64,000 nt of DNA from Gordionus sp. m RMFG-2023. Its lineage: Eukaryota > Nematomorpha > Gordioida > Chordodea > Parachordodidae. The notes under the pieces were generated by a model. The model saw only the letters and a program-made list of their open reading frames with translations, searched no databases and was not told the DNA's origin. Below are positions 23,985-36,700 of the stretch, one piece after another; position 1 is the stretch's first letter; each line of letters starts with the position of its first letter. The stretch is taken from contig NC_088778.1 of the NCBI RefSeq assembly GCF_954871325.1, forward strand, positions 5,055,743 to 5,119,742. Reading direction: 5' to 3'. The position numbers were made by a program, and so were the translations under genes.

Positions 23985-24543
23985 ACTAATTTCTTTTATA
24001 TAAAAAAAAAAAAATTGTTTCTTAAATTTAAAATTTTTTTCAAATAATACTTAACAAGACTCATTGATATTAGATAATAAAAATATTGATAATTTTTTTT
24101 TCAGACCTATAGGCTAGGAACTCGACCCGCTTAAACTCGAAAAATATTATGAAAACCGAGTAGGGTTCAATAAAATACGAACCGGCCTGATTTAAGAAAA
24201 CTGGACGAATTAAAATCAGTCGGAAAATTTTATGACGCAGTGCTTGATAATTAGTTTTACTTCTCATCTTTCAATTTATTCTTTGTGAAACATATTTGGC
24301 AAAATACAAGCTAACATTATAAAAAAAAAATGGCAAAATTTCCAATGTGATCACGTACCGGGGTTGGAAGGTAATTTCTTTAATTGCAATGTTAAACCGA
24401 GAGATCTACGGAGGGTCTTAATTATTGATAACTAAACTTACAGTTAAAAGGGGCATACACTGATGTCTGTCCGCCATTAAATGACATTTAAATCAAATTT
24501 GAAAAACATTTTGCCTAAATGCATTTTAATTGAGTTTTAACCC

Positions 24544-25180
24544 ATTGACTGCAGCTGACTTCAATATCTATACACTTTTAATAAATGATTCATCATTCTA
24601 GGTTAGTATAAATGTCATTGAGAGTTAACCATTTCCTCTGTTTATATATCTGATCCTCAGAGACTGATCAACGTTTCTTTACAAAGTTTGTGCCATGTTG
24701 TGCTATAGTGTTTTTTTCCCCAGATTATGCCGAAATTTTAAAATGTTTGAAATTCAGTTAATGCAAAGATTGATAACTTTTTATAATATTTATAAAGGTT
24801 CAAAAAATATTTTTTTTTAGACTTTTTGCTTTAAAAAATAATAATTTTGGACACTAGAGATTAGGGAATGAATATAGCTAATTTTTAAATAAAAATCTAC
24901 AATGAAATATGTTACAATTTCATCGCATTTTTAAAATCAAAAATGTTTTTTTTATTTGCAAAATTTCCTATTAACTTTTCAATATTCAAATTTAACGCAA
25001 CAAGTGTTTACTTCCCTAGAGCATCTATTAATATTAATTACAAATATACCTTAAATTTTTTTTAGGAGATATAAAGGGAAATTCCCAATTTATTTTTTGT
25101 TCTTAACGATTTGGAGAACCAAATTTACTAGTTGCCCCGAGATGATTCCCGTTAAAGCCCATGCCCAAGATTGCAGCAAA
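24544..25180. repeat. Dispersed repeat shared with 18810-19150
   Basis: Same ordered blocks as the 18.8-kb copy, ending near CCCAAGATTGCAG. A short CCCGGCCCGG patch at about 25193 marks a fragment of the hAT-like MITE family. Confidence 0.45.
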
Positions 25181-25313
25181 AAATTTTTAAGCCCGGCCCG
25201 GTCTTTTAAAATTATATCATTTTGACTGCTCTGGTACAGATCTACAGATATCTGATATAATTTGCAATCGATGCTTTTAATTAAGAATTTTTTTTTATAT
25301 CTAAGGTCTCATT

Positions 25314-25482
25314 TATAGTAAACGCGATTTGTTCAAGCGGTGCGGTATTAAACCCTGTCAAAATCACAGCGATTAGAAGTTTTGAAAAATTCGTCTCAAA
25401 TTTATAAATTATAACTTGGCTTGATTTTGTAAATAACGCAGCGTTTAATATCGCACTGCTTTAACAAATCGCGTTTACTATA
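25314..25482. mobile_element. 169-bp foldback MITE
   Basis: The arms begin TATAGTAAACGCGATTTGTT and are almost perfectly mirrored at the right end (AACAAATCGCGTTTACTATA). They continue through AAGC-GTGCG-TATTAAAC. The arms resemble the ends of the element at 3218-3746. TA at the borders would fit a Tc1/mariner-type TSD, but this is not proven. Confidence 0.7.
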
Positions 25483-25845
25483 ATTGTTAGCGTAAGGCAG
25501 TTTCTTCATCGTAATTATGGTCCAATTCAATGCTATTACATTTTTTTGGTTAGAAAATCTAAATCATACCAACATAGTTAGATTAAATACATATTATTTA
25601 CAAAATAGTCTTAATCATTCTGGTCTCCGTAAAAAAAAATATTTCAAAGAATAAGATGTTTTGTATTTTAATTTTTATGCCATTTAAGAAAAATTATGTA
25701 TCTCGCAAGAGTATCGAAAATAAAACACTGAGACCTTTCACATAATTAATAAATTATAACGGCATTCGTAATTTTAATTTTAAAAAGAATTATTTTATAC
25801 ATTTTTTGAATCAAAATAAAAAATATTATGTATCATATATATATA

Positions 25846-26103
25846 TATTAGCGTTAATGTGTCTTTTCCGACAATGTGTTATTTTTTCTACTTTAAAACC
25901 AATTTTTTTAAATTTAAAAAATCGGATTTTGAGGGAAATGTATTCTAGCATGTTTAGAATATCTATCTTATGAATCGTAGATAATTTTGACGTTTGAGTC
26001 ATTCATAATTTATATTAAAAAAAATAGGTATTCCAAACATGATAGAATACATTTCCGATAAAATCATTGCCGGAAAAAAACAGATTGACCCTAACATATA
26101 CAA
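25846..26103. mobile_element. Foldback MITE of unknown family
   Basis: The left end TTAGCGTTAATGTGTC is mirrored by GACCCTAACATA at the right. The inner GGAAATGTATTCTAGCATG arm is mirrored by CATGATAGAATACATTTCC. Confidence 0.6.
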
Positions 26104-26395
26104 TAATTTTAATCGGAAAAGGGGTATCTTTTTTTGGTAATCTCGGTTTCCCAATATTAACTTTTTTTAAAACTTATAACTTTTCTTCTTACAATTTGAA
26201 TCTTAAAGGCTTTAATATATGTTTTAATATAAAACATATATGATCTGTCTGATATTCCCCTAATAATTTTTTTTAAAAAATAATCCTCTTCATAAAAAAA
26301 AAAAATTTGGGAATATTTTTTTCGGGGGAAATGTTTTCCGTTTAACCTCTGTTATGACAATCCTAAACGAACTTAAAACTGTGGGAAAATAGGGA

Positions 26396-26600
26396 TAGCG
26401 AACAAAGATCACATCGAGGTATTACGAGCGTAACTAAAAGAGCGGGGTAAAAGGTGGACACACTTTGTAAGAGAGTAAACGTGATCTGCATAGTAGAGAC
26501 AAAATGGAAAGGAAAAGGTGTAAGAATGATTGGGATGAATAAATTTAACGCATGGACCTGCGGAAGTCGTAATTTTAGATCCTCTACGCATTTCAATTCT
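26396..26600 (+). pseudogene. LINE (RTE-like) endonuclease fragment
   Basis: The translation at about 26451-26545 reads VNVICIVETKWKGKGVRMIG. This is the conserved APE-type endonuclease motif (I-x-C-x-Q-E-T-K-W-K-G-x-x-x-R-x-I-G) of RTE-class non-LTR retrotransposons; the catalytic Glu is present but the preceding Gln is Val. The upstream frame contains a stop and no other domain follows, so this is a short dead fragment. Confidence 0.6.
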
Positions 26601-27290
26601 TTATCTTCAAGCTCGTTTCCCTCCTTAAAGAGGCCCCAATTTTAATATTTGATCATTTTATAAAGGTCGGAATTAAAATTTTGAATAATCAATGTGAGCA
26701 CGAAAATGATTATTGAATTCTCCATTATAAGATTTACCCATTGATTATTTGATATTAATTTTTTTTTTGTAAAATATAAAAATTGGTCTCGTCCAGTTTT
26801 TCATTTTTTTTTTAAAACTTTTAAACCCGACCCACACTTTTAAATATTTTTAAAATTTTTAGGCCAAGTGCCTCACTATTAAAAGTCATCTCATTTTTGG
26901 CTTCAGGGGCAGCCAATCAGATCGAAATCCTACAGAACATATAGATAATGGGTGACACCTTACGACAGTTGAAAATCGAAAAATGTGATTCGAGGGAACT
27001 GAACTACCTAAGTAAAAAAAATAACAAGCTACAAAGCCAAACACTGATAACATGGTGAAATGACATATTCGGCGTTACATAATGCTATGAACGCGTTCCT
27101 TTCTGATGGTTACTCCATCCTAGTATGTTTCGGGGCGCGCATATTTGATAACAATAATTCCTAAATTGAGAGAAACAAAAAAATTCGTAACTAATTTCCT
27201 TGAGCTAAGACAGGCTATGAAAGAGGAAGGATCTTGTGGTATTGGAAAGGATATAATGGGGAAAAATTTTTTATATCACTAGATTCTTAG

Positions 27291-27480
27291 AAATAGGCTT
27301 TATCAAGATTTTAGCCAACAAATATTCTATAAGCCTAAAGATTTTACCAAGAGATCTTTAACCTGTCAGTCATCTTTTGCAGAAATCTTGAAGATCATGT
27401 AATATTTGTTTTGGCTAAAAATCTTGATTTCGCCGTTTTTTTAAAAAAATAATAAGCTAAATCGATATTATTACAAGAAT
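27291..27480. repeat. Strongly degenerate foldback MITE copy
   Basis: GATTTTAGCCAACAAATATT at the left mirrors AATATTTGTTTTGGCTAAAAATC at the right (split by mutations). The family middle block GATTTTACCAAGAGAT is recognisable. Termini lost. Confidence 0.45.
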
Positions 27481-27667
27481 AGTTAACCTGAAAAAAAACC
27501 GATAATATAATATAAATTTGTTAATAAACAAATTAAAGTTGTGTATTGTAGACAACATATCTAATTTATCAATTTAAATCAAAACATCTCTGCCAATTCA
27601 GGATGTTAAAATATATTAATCTGAACCAACCACAACAAATCTAAGAATATTTCATTGACTACATAAT

Positions 27668-27673
27668 TTTATT
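27668..27673 (-). terminator. Candidate poly(A) signal of the COQ8 gene
   Basis: AATAAA on the minus strand about 125 bp beyond the stop codon. It is plausible by distance only. Confidence 0.3.
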
Positions 27674-27795
27674 TGTTTTTAAAGAAATAAATGATGATTA
27701 ATTCTAAACTATCACTACATACTTTATGACGACCTAATAAAATATTGCTAAACGCCGAATACAATTTTTTTTCTTCTTATAACACATTTTTACAA

Positions 27796-30700
27796 TCATA
27801 AGCTATTAGTTTCATATGAATAACTCTCGTAAATACGGTCGAACAAGTCCTTGCAGTGGATTTTGACACCGAGTTTAGAGCATATAAGAAAAGCCCCCGC
27901 CATTTTCCGGTGTAAGGATAGACTTTCCTCCGGTGGAGCTTTCAGTCTATGTTTCAGAAGGATTGGCATAAGATTTTGTATTCTTCGGGTCACGTTATGA
28001 TTGGAAAAATCGAATTCTTTGTCCGTGGCAAAGGCTTCCCCTAATATTAGGACAGCTTCGACGTGGGATTCTTGCATTATCTTATTTGTTTTTACCGGTT
28101 ATAATTAAATAATTTAATAGATATCAGAGGGCTGCAATGGTCCAGCGAAAAGATTTTAAACATTGGGCGAGTGAGCGGGAGAATTAAAAAAATATATGGG
28201 CGGACTGGCGTTAGGATTAAAACCAGCTCATTGCAATCCTCAGATATATCCCCTTTTAAAAATGATTTCATCATGAAACTTTACAAATAAAAATGATCAA
28301 AATAAAAAGAGAATTTTGAGTAAAATTTATGAGCATTAGAAGATCTGCAAAATCAACATTTTTCCAACCCCGAGTATAAATTTTTTTTAAGAGAGGATTT
28401 GTAGAGAAGAAATTTCAAACTTTAAAATAAATTGTTTTATTCTTTAATTTTTAATGATGTTTATCAATTATCATTCTATTTATTATAATAATATGATTAT
28501 GAAAAATGAATAGTAAATATATATACTTTTAAATTTTCAGGAAGAATAGAAAGGAGGTAATATGACAAACATTTTTGGGGCCACGGGCCCGAACATATGC
28601 CTGGCAACCAATATTAAAAAACCCAAGAATTAAGGGAATATTGTACTGGTTTCTAAAATATCGGGATCGGTTTAAACAATATTTTCTATTTCTTGTTTTT
28701 AAGTATTTATTTTTAATAAAATTATTAATGAATCAAAAGTATATAAAGGATAATAAATTATAAATAAAACTTCAATTATATTTTGAATAAACATGATAAG
28801 ACATAAATTTTTTCCTTCTGAAAAAAAGTTTTTTTTAAGAGGTAAACTAGAAGGCTGGAATTATTATATTTTTTTTTTGATTTAATTTTCATCAATCCAA
28901 AGGAATTTAATCATTAGAAAACTGTAGCTTCGTCAATATACTTGCATAATTTCTAGGCTATCCTTATTTACGATAATCGCTTTCTTCAACCTTACATATT
29001 TTATTTTTTTTTAAAAAAGTCACTTTCTTGGATTTAATTTGTCATTTAAAATGAAATTATTATTTATTTTATACATATCATATTCATCCGTTAGATATCT
29101 AATGAGCAAGAGGAGTCATAGGCTTTTCAGGAGGTGCTAATTAATTTGTTAAAAAGTGTCTATTTACTGAATGTATAATTTTCCTAAGAGCTTCGCTCTC
29201 CTTACCCATTGGAGGGGCTTTGGCCCGCCCTCAGGTCGGGTTTATGTCCCTAGATTTTATTTTTATTTTTCTATAATTAATTATAATGTAGATACATTCG
29301 TTAATCAAAGGAATATCTGACCTTACACACTTTACCTTCATAATAGTGGGCATAAATTTAGCGTTTCAAAAGATGCGTTGCAAGCGCAAATAATGCATTT
29401 CAAATGGCTATCGTGCAAATTGGTAAAATTACCGTTTGGCGTTAACAATTTTAAAAAACGTAAATAGGTTTGCTTTTTTCATTACTTTTTTTTTATTCTT
29501 CGCCTAGTAATATTACATAAAATGTAAGAGAAATAACTTACATCCTAAAAAGGAATATTTAGAATTAAAAAAAATAAGAAGGCAGACGATAATATAATTA
29601 TCAAAGACAAATCCTTACTTTTAAAAACTTCTTTAAAATTTTGAATCGACGATATTAATAAAAAAGGCAACCTCAATTTAAACACGAGGGATGCGTCACG
29701 TTTTTTATATTAAAAAATCAAGGCAGTTAAAATAACCCCAAAATTTTGCTTTTTCTTTCAGATAAATTGGAAAATAAGCAAAACTTTTTGTATACTCAAA
29801 AAATCAGCACGAAAATGAATGTATATTGAATTTTAATAACTTTAACGTTTTCTTATGTATTAGGTTCTAATTCATTTTGATGTGTAGGATCATATAATTA
29901 TATTGATAGGTTATTTACTTTATACCAAGATATATAATATCTATCGATTTCGCATTTTCTTAAGGCGAAAGGAAGAAAATTTAAAATAACAAAAAATGAT
30001 TATGTCACATGGAAAGTGATGTTTAGATTTCAAGATTGCTATTTATATTTAATGGGTGCTAATATGTGATGCGTTAGCACCCAAGGCACTTAGATAGCAG
30101 GGTTCCTGGTAATGGAAGGTGTAGAAAGCATTGTCTTTTAATAAGTGTCTTGATCAGGGATCGAAAAGAAGCGAATATCGGTTCGGTTAAGGTTTGAATA
30201 AAAAAAATGGTTTGTATAGAATAAAAATATCGGTTCGGTTTAAACCTCAAAAAATCGGTTTGAACACAAACCTCATTCGAATTATTTTTTATTTCATTAT
30301 TAAATTTTAAAAAAAACACACAGATATAAAACAAGTGTTTATTTTTTATTAATTGTACATTATAAAATAATATTTAATTTATAAATATAAAAAAAATAAA
30401 TATAAATTAATTTTAATATTCAAAAATATTTATTTGCTTAAAAAAATTTTTTTTTATTAAAGCCGTACAATTTGATAAATTTTCAAGATTCATCTCACTT
30501 AAATTATACCTATAATGAGATAGTATAAATTTAATTGTCGAGAAACATCTATCTTGCCATTCTAATTTAGGGTCGCGGCACTGCCAATATATTATCAGAC
30601 AATTTATATAATTCATGGTTAAAATATTCGTGTTTAACCTAGGTTCTTTAGAAAAATTAACTAAAATATCTCTGATATTCTCCGATTTTAGTAATAGATT

Positions 30701-33700
30701 TTGTTTGTTATGATCCTTTTTTTAAAGAAGAGTTTCTAATAAATCCTTGTCAGATGAAGATTTATTCAGTGCTGCTAATTCACCTTCACTAGAATCCCCC
30801 ACTCTTATAACAAAATTTAATTTCAATGTTACGCCATATTTTAAATAATATGTTCCCTAGCTTTGAGTTTTTCTTCTTCAGTTAAAAGCACTTGATATCT
30901 CATAATAAAAATTATATATTATCAAAAAAAAATCTCATTAAATTTTATGAATGGATATAAAAAAATAAGGTTAAATAAAATTATTATAAGGTATCAAATT
31001 TAATAATTATTTTAAAAAATATACATTAAATCTAGATATATGCATGACAAAAAAATGGAATTATTCTTTAAAAGTTGTGTCTATCTAAAATTCGTTGCAT
31101 CTATCAATGAATGAACAAAAGGTGAAGTAAATATAGAAATTTATAGTTTAGCTTTATTAGCCATATTCCATAAAGGTCTCTTAAAGTTAGCTACTCGAGT
31201 TATATTTTTTTTGGTACCCACTTTAATTAGTTTTGGGATATTTGTTAACTCTATAATTGCTTCCAATTCCCAAAACTGTTTTAAAAAAAGTTGCGTGATT
31301 CCTGATAATTCCTCACAAATATCCTTTATCTGTATTTTGCATTTGTTCCTCTTCGTCATTTTCAGACATTTGATTGTCAATATCATCACCATCCTCCATA
31401 AATTTTTTTTTACCATCTATTTGAGATTTGCAATTATCAATCTATGACATGCTGGCGAAATTGAATGGATTGGGAAGCAATTATAGTTAATAAATATCCT
31501 AAAACGAATTAAAGTAGCTACCAAAAAATCAATTTGAGCAGCTAACTTTAGCGAGATTTTATGGATTGGCTGAAAGCTATACTAAAAATTTCTAAATTTA
31601 TTTCACCTTTTGCTGATTCATCAATAGATGCAATGAATTTTGCAGACACAACTTTTAAATAATGCCTTTTTGTCATGCATATACCTAGACTTAGGGTATA
31701 TTTTTTTTTAAATTATTATTAATTATTTATATAATTTCATTTTACCTTATATATAATTTTAAATTATATATTTTTTATATCTATTCATAAAATTTAATAA
31801 ATATTTTTTAAAATTTTTATTATATAGATATCAAGTGCCTCTAACTGAAAAAAGAAAACCCCAAACAAGGTAACATATATTAAAATATGGTTTAACATGG
31901 GATAAAACTTTGTTAAAAGAGTAGGGGATCCTAATGACGTGAATTATCAACAGTGATTGGATCTTCATCTGAAGAGGATTTATTAGAAAGGCTAATTAAC
32001 CCCATCTTCGGCCAGTAAAAATTTGTGAATTTTTCAAAATTTTATTTATTCTAATATAACAAATAAATCATAAAAAAATCTGCGCGAAATAAAGCATCAT
32101 AAATAGAAAATATAAACCGTTTCATTTATGCAATGCTCTCTGATCATTAGGGAGTAGATAAATAAGATAATACTATATTATTGGGAAAAAAATTGAAAAT
32201 AACAATATTGATTTTCAAAAATTATTGATGATATATTTTACATTTATTAGATATGATATTGTAAATTTTTTATTTTGCTTAATATTTTAAGTGAAAAAAA
32301 AAATTTTCCGATTCTCAAAGAAGATTTTGTCAAACTCGACTTCCGGTTATAAAGTAATGGGCCTTTTAAAGAAAAAAGTTTTACTTATTTATCCTTCAAA
32401 CAATATCTAAACATAATGATGAGTTTTAAAAAAAAATTTTAATCAAATTAGGCAATAAATTATTTTCTTTGTTAAATCCGCGTTTTTCCCTACGCCGATC
32501 ATTTAACGACGTTTTTAAGTGCCCTTAACTGAAGAAGCGTTTCAATGTTGCTAATTTAATCATTCATTTCGGAAAAAAAATCTGTTGTAAAAATTAACAC
32601 GGAAACGCTTAATCGTTAAATATATGATTGAAAGATATTCATTAGGGGAGGGGGGGGGGGGTGATAATTTGATGCGTCATACAAAAACATCAACTTTAGG
32701 TTGGTAAAAAAAAATAAACATTTTCAAATTTACCTTTGTTTCGTGACCTGTCAAAAATCCCAATTCTTCTGATAGCCTCAAAATAGAAGCTCTGTCGGCT
32801 TGAGCCGACGCTTTGATCAATCGAAGATAAATATCGACGAATTTTTTGTCGAATTGTCGGCAAGCCCCGAAATCTAAGAGCGCTACCCTATGGGTCTCGG
32901 GGTCGTACAAGAAATTCGACCAATTAGGATCGGTTTGCATGAATCGAAATTCGAACACTTCTCTGAGACATAGATTCAAAATATTTCTTTGTGGGGGGGG
33001 GGGGGGATTATAGTATAAAATAAATAGCTTTAAGTCAATGATGTTTTTTTTTGAATTAAGATTTAAAGATGATTTTAGATTCTTTCTTTCTTTCTCTTTT
33101 TATTTCTTTCTTCCTTTCGTTCTATTTTTCATATATATAATCGCGTTTAGCATTTAAAAAAAAAATTTGTTTACCTCCCTATATCATTTCTGATCGCCTG
33201 GTCGAGATCCAGGGTTTTATCCAAACTCATCCCCTTCATAAGCTGGCTAGTCAACACTTTACGAGTGGATAACTCTTTCACGATGGCGGGAACCGTGAAA
33301 AACGGATCGTTGGGCAACAATTCCAGCCTAAATTTTTCGCTAGAATTGGCCTCTCTCAAATAATCCACCTCTAAATGAAGTTCCTTCCTAAATACTTCTA
33401 AACTATAATCAAGGAAAAGGCCCGCGGGTAAAATATTGGTGTATTCTAACAGTGCTAGTAAGTTATCGACGTCGCTGTCTATGCTCTCGGCTATGCCTGA
33501 AGTATGTTTTTCGTTTTGTTATAAAATATTTTTACCACCATTATATTCGATTACAGGAAAGCTACCGCAACAAATGTGCACAAATATTCGTGGTAATTAT
33601 AATATTTACAACACCCACAGCAAAAAAATTTTAAAATATTAAGACGAATGAATAAGAATATAATTTAAAGAAGATATGATTAAATGAATTTAGCTTTATA

Positions 33701-36700
33701 AATCATATAATTTCATCGTGAATTTAAAAAAAAATAAAAATAAGACAAATTCCCGAAACTATTCCCAAACATCAAAGATTTGTGAATACAAAAAATAAAA
33801 TGATATAAAACAGTAAAAATGAAATAAGGTATGTTTTTTTGTTAAAAAATTTTTTATTTATTTTTCTGATTCTTTTAATTGATGATTTAATTTAAATTCA
33901 GAATTTTTCCAAAACTATATTCATATTAAATTTTGAATTCTCATTATGAAGTATCGTTGTTAAAAAGCCCGATATGGGTAGATTTTAAAAGAAAAAAGGC
34001 CAGCTTAAAATTTCGGACAAAATAATATTATGTAAGTGTGGTGATTTGTCGTCGGGCTTTTTAATAACACTATTTTGAAGTAAGGATGCTTTTATTGAAT
34101 TCTCATTTTTATGAAAAAAAAATATTAAAATTCTTCAGTTACCCGGGTATTGAATCTTAACGGCCAGTTGTGTAGGTTCATCTATGCCTAGTGTGGCTAA
34201 AGACGGATTATTGGGCAGGGAAAGCGCCTCGTGTACTTGGCCTATAGACGCGGCGGCGAAAGGTTTATTGTCGAAGGAGGTGAACCTTATTAAAAAAATA
34301 AGGATTGCGAAAGTTTATTTAAAATTGCAAGCGTCTGTTTTTCCCTGAAAATTATAGTTTCTTTTATCCTGGATCGAAAAGGACACAACGTACCTTTAAA
34401 AACCAATATTTTAACCAAAAAATAGAACGCAAGAAAAGGTTTGAACATCTGTGAGACTTGCGTAACATTATTTTGGCTTAAAATAATATTTAAAGAGCTC
34501 TAAGTATCATCGGGCGAAAAAGATTTATATATAATATATAAATCATTGCCAATTATTTCCCTTATTTTTATCTTCTTCCTTAAACTAAGGACAAATTAAG
34601 ATTAGGACTGTTTAAACATTAAATCAAACACAAATAAGTATTATATTACAAATTTTAATTTTATTTTTTTTAAAAAAAAAAACTTCTTTCGCCATTCCGG
34701 ACCCATTTCGCTTTCTAGAACTTTCTGAGTTTGAGATGGTGGCATAAAGTCTGCGCCCTGTCTGACCCTTTCAAATATTTCCTGGAGTTGGGGGCTAATA
34801 AAGGTATTGTCCTGGATACTGAGCATTTGACCAAATTTTAGCGCGGCACCCCTAACTTTGCACAAGGTTTCTACTATGCGCTCAGCATTGCTTTCGTTCA
34901 AGAAAATGTTCTCCGGAGTTATTCGTGAATCACCATCTGTGTTGTCTATTCCTTAAAATGGTGTAAAATTTTTTTGTCATAATTTGTTTAGGTTAGGGCA
35001 AAGGGGGGCCACTATTTTCAAAATTTCGAACATAATTATTTTAATTGTATTAAATTTATTTTAGAAACCTGCAGGCCCGGCTCAGCCCTAAACCCGACCC
35101 GGAGATATCTTAAATTGCTACTATTCGATATAAAACTTAAAAATAATAAATATAATATATTTTATAAAAAATGGTACCTCTCCAGGTTTCTGATTTATTT
35201 TTTTTAAATGGCGCCGCCGATAGAAATATTTTTAAAAAACGACAAAATCGAATTTAAAGCCAGAAAAAAAAATTACCTAAACTTTCTTTTCTTTCTTCTC
35301 TACTTTCTTTCAACCCAAGATCAAAAAGTTTCGCAAATTATTTTTTTTTTTTAAAGTCAAAGATTTTAAAAATTTAAAAAATATATTATTTTAAAAGATA
35401 ATATAAGTGATGAGGAAATAGGCCTCGGCGAAAATCTGGGGCAAGATGAGAAAGAATAGGCATATCTATAAAAAAAATGGTAACAATTGATGGCGTAGGT
35501 GTGCATATCATGATTTATGACGCCATTGTGATTGATGGTTGAATAGGTCGTTTTTAAACAAAAAATTATAACCCTTTTTTGCACCTAAAATAAAAGGAAA
35601 ACTTCATTCTGAGAGTTAAGAAGATAACTCAGACACATTTGCACTGGTCTAGCTCCTTCAAAATAATATGCAACTTTCTCCATCTTATTATGACAACCCT
35701 TACACCTCTTTTTTTGTATAAAATCAGATGGCCGAGTTTTAGTTTGTACCAGAAGTTTCGAGAAAGATCTATTTTAAGATCCTAATCATCACGCATATAT
35801 ATATCTAAGAAGTTGCTAACATAACCATGACACTCTAGATCATTATAATAATAATTTTCGAAAATATTTAAGCATATATAACTAGATTTAAAGAAATCAT
35901 TATTTTGCCTCAATCAATCTATAAATTTAAGCCATTCCTAATCCAAGAATCTAATGTTATCAAATAAACATTTTTGGATATATTTCATTTTTCCACTTTA
36001 AAAAACTCTTGTACTTTATAACATCTAGCCATTCTGGCTAAAAGAGTAAAGCTACATTCATTGGTTATCCATCATAATAGGATATCGTTATTAATTGGAT
36101 ATAAATTATTGGACAAATATACTTATAGCCCATTCTTCTTAAGGCTTTCTTTAATTATTTTACTTAAAAAATTATTTCCCTTAATGCATAATATAGTAAT
36201 TAATCAAGCTTATTGGATAATCTTTAATTAATCAAATTCATTAATTTCTTCAAATTTGTTATCTGCATTTTTATATCCATCTTCTAATGCTAAATATTAC
36301 TCTTCTCTATTCATTAAAACATATTAAGGAAATCACACTAATACTCATTAATGGATGATAAAAAGCAATAGGCAATATTTAATTTATTATAAAATTTGCT
36401 TACTAAATATATAATAAAAAATGGTATGTCAGTATTTTTTGAGGAAACATTATAAAGAACAGACCATTTGTAATAATTTTAAAGAACAGACTGGGATTGG
36501 ACAGGATGGAACCAACATCCAGAAACATCTGGATAAACTTTTCCCATTTACTAAACAAAGATGTGAAACATTTATCTTTTGTTTATGATTAGTTATTTGT
36601 ATGAAATAATATTTCTAACATTATTTTTAATTGCTTTGACTTGAAAAAATATTAATTCGGTGAACTAGTTGGGATTATATAATATTGATTAATAATTAAA

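Larger units (their letters stand above)
15742..27795. other. 12-kb gene-free region between convergent PPM1 and COQ8
   Basis: No host exon could be supported. Contents: foldback and hAT-like MITEs, a 760-bp tandem-repeat foldback element, piggyBac-like ends, two copies of a dispersed repeat (18810-19150; 24544-25180), a LINE endonuclease fragment, and long featureless AT-rich stretches (for example 21240-22020 and 22600-23040). Confidence 0.5.
28081..32733. other. Largest COQ8 intron, repeat-filled
   Basis: AT-rich sequence with a G/C-tract repeat piece at about 29190-29260, hAT transposase relics at 30157-32010, and a G-run at 32645-32661. No further host coding segment was recognised. Confidence 0.5.

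Noticed and set aside
26363-26596. Minus-strand frames of 60-77 codons
   Set aside because: Antisense to the LINE endonuclease fragment, which carries the recognisable motif on the plus strand.
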